This document shows positions 42,239-46,392 of a DNA stretch of 46,392 nucleotides, piece by piece. The stretch's first letter is position 1; every line of letters starts with the position of its first letter. This stretch comes from Hellea sp. (GTDB lineage Bacteria; Pseudomonadota; Alphaproteobacteria; Caulobacterales; Maricaulaceae), in contig JABABK010000024.1 of assembly GCA_014238285.1 (NCBI GenBank), forward strand, positions 1 to 46,392. The letters are read 5' to 3'. The position numbers and the translations under genes were made by a program. The notes under the pieces are model-generated. The model was not told the DNA's origin and did no database searches. It saw only the letters and a program-made list of their open reading frames with translations.

Positions 42239-43057
42239 ATGAGATATTTACTACCCTCTGTCCTTTGCATCGTTTTCATCCTGACATCTTGCGATAATTC
42301 CAAAACAAGTGCTCCCGTTGAGCCTTTGAAGACAGATCACGCGGAAGACGTAGTAACTCCAGCGAATGAAAAACCCCTCGTCGTTTTAAACAAAATCACA
42401 GAAGGCGTTTGGCTACATACATCATCTCAAGACATTCCGGGATATGGCGTTATGCCGTCTAACGGCCTTGCGGTGAAGGACGGAGACAGCCTTATTCTTG
42501 TCAACACGGCGTGGGGCGAACTGGCTACCGTTGAATTGGCAAAAAAACTCAAAGAGGAAACAGGCCTTGATATCGGAAAGTTGATCGTAGTGCACTTTCA
42601 TCCGGATAGCCTAGCGGGTGTTGATTGGCTCGAAGCCAAAGGCGTGAAAGTTCTGTCTCATCCGGCCACACCAAATTTATCAGCCCAGCGCGGAACACCT
42701 ATTCCCAATACATCTGTTCCGGCGCTTTTAGACCCGGGTTCGCGCGTTAAACTCGGCCCGGTGGAAATTTCTTACCCCGGCCCAGCACACACGCAGGATA
42801 ACCTAATGGTCTATGTGTCAGAGCCCAAAATTTTGTTTGGTGGCTGCGCCGTCCGAGCTGCAAAGCATACAACACTTGGTAATATTGCTGATGCTAACCT
42901 AGAGAAATGGCCTGACAGTTTAGAATGGGCTAAAACAATCTATCCTGAGACTAAAATGACCGTTCCTAGCCACGGTAATCCGCAAGCCGGAATTTCGCTC
43001 ATAGACCACTCCCTGGCGCTACTCAAAAATGCTGCGCAAACGGTTTCTAAAAAATAA
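42239..43057 (+). CDS. Lipoprotein metallo-hydrolase resembling subclass B1 metallo-beta-lactamases
   Basis: A 272-residue MBL-fold protein. MRYLLPSVLCIVFILTSC is a lipoprotein signal (Cys18; the +2 Asp is an inner-membrane retention signal in E. coli). EGVWLHTSSQDIPGYGVMPSNG is the B1-type N-terminal strand and mobile loop. All six zinc ligands of subclass B1 are present: His119, His121 and Asp123 (HFHPD), His184 (PAHTQDN), Cys203 (FGGCAVR) and His245 (PSHGNP). LGNIADANLEKWP carries the B1 Asn. The usual active-site Lys after the Cys is Arg206, and the residue after Asp123 is Ser. ATG 42239 has GGAG seven bases upstream. Beta-lactam hydrolysis is plausible but not shown by sequence alone. 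Confidence 0.85.
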   Translation: MRYLLPSVLCIVFILTSCDNSKTSAPVEPLKTDHAEDVVTPANEKPLVVLNKITEGVWLHTSSQDIPGYGVMPSNGLAVKDGDSLILVNTAWGELATVELAKKLKEETGLDIGKLIVVHFHPDSLAGVDWLEAKGVKVLSHPATPNLSAQRGTPIPNTSVPALLDPGSRVKLGPVEISYPGPAHTQDNLMVYVSEPKILFGGCAVRAAKHTTLGNIADANLEKWPDSLEWAKTIYPETKMTVPSHGNPQAGISLIDHSLALLKNAAQTVSKK

Positions 43058-43088
43058 CTGAATGGTAGAATTTTCGGAAATCTGGATA

Positions 43089-43118
43089 AACAAAAATGCC
43101 CGAGCAAAGCCCGGGCAT
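43089..43118 (-). terminator. Intrinsic terminator of the peroxiredoxin gene
   Basis: ATGCCCG (43096-43102) pairs with CGGGCAT (43112-43118), with a GC/GC extension around one mismatch and an AAA loop. On the minus strand the hairpin is followed by TTTTTGTTT, so it serves the peroxiredoxin gene, and its position between convergent genes may also help stop the plus-strand transcript. Confidence 0.75.
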
Positions 43119-43160
43119 GAAATTCTTACAAGACTGATTAGATCTAGTGCGCGAAATGTA

Positions 43161-43706
43161 CTAAGCCACAGCTTTGTTTTCGCCTTCGCCGCGAATATAG
43201 CCAAGCATTGTGTCGGCATCAGACACTTCAAACGGATCAGTTGGGCAGTTATCGCCAAAATTTGGTTCGATGAACATTTTTTCAATCTTGCCGTCATTAA
43301 CGAGCATTGAATAACGCCAGCTGCGATATCCAAAACCAAGATTGTCTTTATCGACGAGCATGCCCATTTTGCGAGAAAATTCACCGGAGCCATCAGGCAA
43401 TAAAAAGACGTTTTCACGGCCTTGGTCTACACCCCACTTATACATCACAAATGCGTCGTTCACAGACAAACACACAACTTCATCAACGCCCTGTGCTTGG
43501 AAGTCACTATAAAGCTCTTCATAGCGCGGCAAATGTGTTGTTGAGCATGTTGGTGTAAACGCGCCAGGCAGCGCAAACAGTACAATTTTCTTACCCGCGA
43601 AAAGCTCGCTCGTTGTTAAGTCTTTCCAATCAAATGGATTTGGACCTTCTAGGTCGTTATTGCGGATGCGTGTCTTAAACGTGACATTAGGGACGGTTTC
43701 TCTCAT
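43161..43706 (-). CDS. Peroxiredoxin, Prx5/AhpE-like (redoxin domain)
   Basis: A 181-residue thiol peroxidase. [27 protein letters not shown] contains the peroxidatic Cys54 in the PxxxTxxC motif of Prx5-type enzymes; [20 protein letters not shown] and [19 protein letters not shown] are further family segments. A second Cys (79, [10 protein letters not shown]) could act as the resolving residue. It should reduce hydrogen peroxide and alkyl hydroperoxides in the cytoplasm with a thioredoxin or glutaredoxin donor. ATG 43706 was chosen because GAGG lies seven bases upstream; two ATGs farther upstream add only seven residues. It ends at an intrinsic terminator. Confidence 0.95.
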   Translation of the reverse strand: MRETVPNVTFKTRIRNNDLEGPNPFDWKDLTTSELFAGKKIVLFALPGAFTPTCSTTHLPRYEELYSDFQAQGVDEVVCLSVNDAFVMYKWGVDQGRENVFLLPDGSGEFSRKMGMLVDKDNLGFGYRSWRYSMLVNDGKIEKMFIEPNFGDNCPTDPFEVSDADTMLGYIRGEGENKAVA

Positions 43707-43863
43707 GATTTGCCTCATATATTTCAAGAAAATTAAGCGGCTCTCTCTAGTCCAAAAAGGGCCGAAGTAAAGCCCCTAAAAACGCAATTCTGCTGCGTAA
43801 AAAAGCTTATGTGGCAATTAGATACATGATCATTCCAAATCGTAATTTTATGAGTAAATTTAG

Positions 43864-43908
43864 ACACAAAAAACCCTCATACTTCGGTTGACGAAGAGTG
43901 AGGGTTTT
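43864..43908 (-). terminator. Strong intrinsic terminator downstream of the SDR gene
   Basis: AAAACCCTCA (43870-43879) pairs perfectly with TGAGGGTTTT (43899-43908). An inner stem CTTCG/CGAAG (43882-43886, 43892-43896) closes a GTTGA loop. On the minus strand it continues into TTTTTTGTGTC, so it terminates transcripts from the thiolase/SDR side; a short T-run on the other side could make it partly bidirectional. Confidence 0.8.
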
Positions 43909-43920
43909 CATTTTCGACCA

Positions 43921-43994
43921 GACCCTTCGTCAAGCTCAGGGTGAGGAATTAATTATCTTATCAGTGCTCCTCATCCTGAGCCTGACGAAGGATC
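43921..43994. repeat. 27-base inverted repeat (dispersed palindrome type)
   Basis: The left arm (43921-43947) begins GACCCTTCGTCAAGCTCAGG, and the right arm (43968-43994) is its reverse complement with three differences, separated by 20 bases. The differences fall at G-U-compatible or loop-like places, so the RNA hairpin survives. Motifs of this 'CTTCGTCAAGCTCAGG.TGAGGA' type are common dispersed intergenic repeats in alphaproteobacteria. Confidence 0.8.
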
Positions 43995-44025
43995 AAGGAC
44001 GTAGAGTAGAAACGGTTAAATTATA

Positions 44026-44047
44026 GGTCCCGGCTCAAGGGCCGGGA
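44026..44047. repeat. REP-like palindrome (copy 1)
   Basis: GTCCCGGC-TCAAG-GGCCGGGAT is a nearly perfect palindrome 20 bases after the SDR stop. Read on the other strand it is ATCCCGGCCCTTGAGCCGGGAC, the same design as the element at the right end of the window. It may also act as a weak transcription stop. Confidence 0.65.
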
Positions 44048-44067
44048 TAACACTATAAGAACTAAAA

Positions 44068-44973
44068 CTAACCGCCCATGGCCCCTGTCACAAACTTCAT
44101 AGTTTGCTGACCGCCTTGAGTGTATTCTTCTTGGCCTTCTCCGTCGCGGATTTTATCCAGATTAGCCATGACGTTTTCGGCGGTTTGCTGCTCTGGCGGC
44201 AAATGAATGCCTTTGGTTTCGTAAACTCTTGTCGCGGCAAAACCGCCAGCGCCAGCGCACATGATAAGGCGGTTAGGCGCATCATCACAAACCAGCGGTA
44301 CAAGACCAGCGGTTACGCTTTCAACCGTCAAAGCTTCGAGTGCGTCGTCCGGCATCAAGCCTTCAGTCATGCGGGTTGCCGCTGTTGGAGAGAGCGCATT
44401 GACACGGATGTCATATTTTGCGCCTTCAATGCAAAGTGTGTTCATGAGGCCGATCACACCCGTTTTCGCAGCGCCGTAATTAGTTTGCCCGAAATTGCCA
44501 TAATTACCAGAGGAGGATGTTGTCATCACGATCCGGCCATAGCCGCGTTCTTTCATATGATTCCAAACAGCTTTAGTGCAAATGGCTGAACCCATGAGGT
44601 GCACATCAATGACAAGACGAAAATTATCCATCTCCATTTTCGAAAAGCTCTTATCGCGCAGGATGCCAGCATTATTCACGAGAATATCAACATGGCCCCA
44701 TTTTTCAATAGCAGCATCGACCATAGCTTGAACTTCGGACTCGATGGTGACGTTTGCGCCGTTCGCCATGGCTTCGCCGCCAGCGGCTTCAATTTCTGCA
44801 ACAACCTTTTCCGCCATTGTCGCTGAACTACCAGAACCATCAACGGCTCCGCCAAGATCATTGACGACAACTTTAACGCCGCGTTTGGCGAGCTCAAGCG
44901 CGTGGCTACGACCAAGGCCGCCGCCCGCGCCGGTCACGATAGCGACGCGGTCTTTAAATTCAACTGTACTCAT
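44068..44973 (-). CDS. SDR-family 3-hydroxyacyl-CoA dehydrogenase-like oxidoreductase
   Basis: A 301-residue short-chain dehydrogenase. VAIVTGAGGGLGRSHALELA is the cofactor loop, DILVNNAGILRD the NAG strand, and the catalytic set is Ser in TTSSSGNYG with Tyr166 and Lys170 (YGAAK). VVVNDLGGAVDGSG after strand 2 is the pattern of the dehydrogenase part of peroxisomal multifunctional enzyme 2, so oxidation of (3R)-hydroxyacyl-CoA is likely. A C-terminal extension (residues about 240-301) carries YETKGIHLPPE. It follows the thiolase gene by 99 bases on the same strand, fitting acyl-CoA breakdown or synthesis. Confidence 0.92.
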   Translation of the reverse strand: MSTVEFKDRVAIVTGAGGGLGRSHALELAKRGVKVVVNDLGGAVDGSGSSATMAEKVVAEIEAAGGEAMANGANVTIESEVQAMVDAAIEKWGHVDILVNNAGILRDKSFSKMEMDNFRLVIDVHLMGSAICTKAVWNHMKERGYGRIVMTTSSSGNYGNFGQTNYGAAKTGVIGLMNTLCIEGAKYDIRVNALSPTAATRMTEGLMPDDALEALTVESVTAGLVPLVCDDAPNRLIMCAGAGGFAATRVYETKGIHLPPEQQTAENVMANLDKIRDGEGQEEYTQGGQQTMKFVTGAMGG

Positions 44974-45000
44974 ATTTTTTACCTTTATAAATTCACATGT

Positions 45001-45068
45001 CGCTCGACAAGCGAGCGTGGCCCACTAAAATCGGATTATCAATCGATTTTTCTTCGCTGAAGCGAAGA
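45001..45068. repeat. Hairpins between the thiolase and SDR genes
   Basis: CGCTCG-ACAAG-CGAGCG (45001-45017) and TCTTCGC-TGAA-GCGAAGA (45051-45068) are two perfect small stems in the 99-base gap. Neither is followed by a T-run on the minus strand, so they are not intrinsic terminators there; they may stabilise or process the thiolase-SDR transcript. Confidence 0.5.
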
Positions 45069-45072
45069 CCGT

Positions 45073-46248
45073 TTACGCCACCTCAAATAATCCGGCTGCA
45101 CCCATGCCGCCGCCGATACACATTGTCGAAACGACATATTTCGCGCCGCGCTTTTTGCCTTCGATCAGCGAATGCGCCACCATGCGCGCGCCGCTCATAC
45201 CATAAGGATGACCGACAGAAATCGCTCCGCCATTAACGTTCATGATCTCGTTTGGAATACCAAGTTTATCGCGGCAATAAATCACCTGCACTGCAAAGGC
45301 TTCGTTCAGTTCCCAAAGATCGATATCGTCCATAGTAAGACCATTGGCTTTTAGAAGCTTCGGAATAGCGTAGATCGGACCAATGCCCATTTCATCAGGT
45401 TCAAGGCCCGCAACGGCCATGCCTCGGTAAATACCAAGTGGTTCAAGGCCGCGGCGAGAGGCTTCCTTACTTTCCATTAAGACGGAGACAGATGCGCCGT
45501 CTGAAAGCTGCGAGGCGTTACCGGCTGTGATGAAAGCTTCCGGGCCGCGAACAGGCTTTAGGCCGCCAAGGCCTTCAAGCGTTGTGGACGGACGATTGCC
45601 TTCGTCTTTTTCAAGCAGTGTTTCCATTTTGGAAATCTCGCCTGTTTCTTTATTCTTGACCATCATGGTCGACGCGATTGGCACGAGCTCTTGATCAAAA
45701 GCACCGGCAAGCTGCGCGGCATGTGTGCGCTGCTGACTTTGTAGAGCATATTCGTCCATGGCTTCGCGGGTAACGCCGTAACGATTAGACACGACTTCAG
45801 CCGTGTCGATCATTTGGATGTAAGCCTTAGGATGGTTTTTCAAAACCGTCATATCAGGGGCGACGCGCATCTCTGCGGTCTGCACCATGGAGACAGACTC
45901 GACACCGCCGCCAATGGCGATAGCGTGACCATCGCTGATGATTTGCTTTGCGGCCATGCCGATGGCGATCATGCCTGATGAACATTGACGATCAATACTC
46001 ATGGCTGGAACGGTTACTGGCAGGCTAGAGGCTAGAACCGCGTTACGTCCCATAGTGACCTGAACACCTTGCTGAAGGGCACAGCCCATCACAACATCAT
46101 CAACTTCAGCGCCGTCAATACCAGCCCGTTTGACAGCTTCGTCAATACAGTGACCGGCAAGGGTCGGTGAAGCCGTGGCGTTAAAAGCGCCGCGATAAGC
46201 CCGGCCAATTGGCGTCCGAGCGGTAGAAACAATAACAGCTTCTCTCAT
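45073..46248 (-). CDS. Acetyl-CoA C-acyltransferase (thiolase)
   Basis: A 391-residue thiolase that cleaves 3-ketoacyl-CoA with CoA or runs the reverse condensation. [19 protein letters not shown] begins the fold. The nucleophile is Cys89 ([14 protein letters not shown]), the catalytic His lies in [12 protein letters not shown], and the second catalytic Cys in [26 protein letters not shown] provides the active-site Asn. All catalytic residues and full length are present. A strong AGGAG stands eight bases before the ATG. Together with the SDR downstream it suggests fatty-acid or related acyl-CoA metabolism; a palindrome upstream may be an operator. Confidence 0.96.
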   Translation of the reverse strand: MREAVIVSTARTPIGRAYRGAFNATASPTLAGHCIDEAVKRAGIDGAEVDDVVMGCALQQGVQVTMGRNAVLASSLPVTVPAMSIDRQCSSGMIAIGMAAKQIISDGHAIAIGGGVESVSMVQTAEMRVAPDMTVLKNHPKAYIQMIDTAEVVSNRYGVTREAMDEYALQSQQRTHAAQLAGAFDQELVPIASTMMVKNKETGEISKMETLLEKDEGNRPSTTLEGLGGLKPVRGPEAFITAGNASQLSDGASVSVLMESKEASRRGLEPLGIYRGMAVAGLEPDEMGIGPIYAIPKLLKANGLTMDDIDLWELNEAFAVQVIYCRDKLGIPNEIMNVNGGAISVGHPYGMSGARMVAHSLIEGKKRGAKYVVSTMCIGGGMGAAGLFEVA

Positions 46249-46271
46249 AATGTCTTCTCCTAGAAGGATTT

Positions 46272-46291
46272 ATATGCGATTTGTTGCATAT
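46272..46291 (-). promoter_or_regulatory. Possible operator upstream of the thiolase gene
   Basis: ATATGC (46272-46277) and GCATAT (46286-46291) form a perfect inverted repeat with an eight-base spacer, 23 bases upstream of the thiolase start. The size suits a TetR- or GntR-type repressor of acyl-CoA genes, but no regulator is encoded in the window. Confidence 0.35.
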
Positions 46292-46372
46292 GTTATCAGA
46301 TTAAGGCCTGCAAGGGAAATGACATAGCTGTGACAACTTATCTACAGCTTGTTTTTGGGGTATCTCTCACTG

Positions 46373-46392
46373 TCATCCCGCACTTGATGCGG
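46373..46392. repeat. REP-like palindrome (copy 2, cut by the window end)
   Basis: TCATCCCGCACTTGATGCGG reads into a palindrome ATCCCGCAC-TTG-ATGCGG that should continue with GAT beyond the window. It matches the design of the element at 44026-44047 (ATCCCG, CTTGA, CGGGA). Confidence 0.6.

Larger units (their letters stand above)
43707..44067. other. Gene-free stretch with terminator and palindromic repeats
   Basis: No coding sequence is supported in these 361 bases. The left part (43707-43860) should hold the peroxiredoxin promoter. The middle has a strong terminator-like hairpin (43870-43908), then a 27-base inverted repeat (43921-43994) and a smaller REP-like palindrome (44027-44046) just after the SDR stop. 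The elements are listed separately. Confidence 0.7.

Noticed and set aside
45051-45068. Hairpin after the thiolase stop as an intrinsic terminator.
   Set aside because: On the minus strand the stem is followed by A residues, not T, so it does not meet the terminator pattern.
1-46392. CRISPR arrays, tRNA or rRNA genes, IS elements, integrases and phage genes.
   Set aside because: I saw no regularly spaced direct repeats, no recognisable tRNA or rRNA sequence, and no transposase or integrase. The fibre-like protein is not accompanied by any phage gene.

Overview
The window comes from an alphaproteobacterium of moderate GC content, probably a marine member of the Hyphomonadaceae/Caulobacterales-like group. 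The evidence is the gene order (hemD-hemC divergent from tsaD-gpsA-yciI; DUF2007-glyQ-glyS-ppdK; etfQO-TPR lipoprotein-ispE), the protein character of the housekeeping genes, and palindromic repeats of the alphaproteobacterial 'ATCCCG...CTTGA...CGGG' type. The taxonomic placement is inferred from recall of these families, not from a search.

Layout. (1) 1-4113: conserved core with haem synthesis (hemC, hemD), tRNA modification (tsaD), glycerol-3-phosphate synthesis (gpsA) and a YciI-like protein. (2) 4154-23437: a 19-kb, visibly AT-richer accessory island for surface glycans. It encodes three polyprenyl-phosphate sugar synthases (GT2, GtrB/DPM1-like), four sulfotransferase-like proteins, three different flippase candidates (a UPF0104/LPG-synthase-type protein, an ArnE/ArnF-like pair, and GtrA), four large multi-pass proteins that look like GT-C glycosyltransferases, two DegT-type sugar aminotransferases, a methyltransferase and a hexapeptide acyltransferase. 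They fall into three parallel modules. In each, a sulfotransferase gene touches or overlaps the GtrB-like gene. (3) 23566-25293: dgkA followed by a free-standing OpgB/MdoB-like membrane domain, then a SleB-type cell-wall hydrolase. (4) 25431-31398: ppdK, glyS, glyQ and a DUF2007 protein. (5) 31507-37775: polyprenyl diphosphate synthase convergent with an operon of etfQO, a TPR lipoprotein, ispE and a WecA-like polyprenyl-phosphate sugar-phosphate transferase. (6) 37918-40127: a RimB-RimK-like fusion and a degenerate uracil-DNA-glycosylase homologue. (7) 40438-42108: a pair of secreted proteins, the second fibre-like, ending at a clear terminator. (8) 42239-46248: a lipoprotein with every zinc ligand of subclass B1 metallo-beta-lactamases, a peroxiredoxin, and an SDR/thiolase pair for acyl-CoA metabolism, separated by palindromic repeats.

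How the parts fit. IspE and the polyprenyl diphosphate synthase belong to isoprenoid synthesis, the WecA-like enzyme could prime glycans on the lipid carrier, and the island could charge carriers with sugars, sulfate or otherwise modify them, flip them, and transfer them outside the membrane. DgkA and the OpgB-like domain suggest periplasmic glycan decoration with phosphoglycerol, but the catalytic OpgB domain is absent here. These links are inferences from gene content. The most original signals are the triplicated sulfotransferase/GtrB/flippase modules, the orphan OpgB membrane domain with a possible translational switch ahead of dgkA, the B1-type metallo-beta-lactamase homologue, and the UDG homologue lacking its catalytic and iron-sulfur residues.
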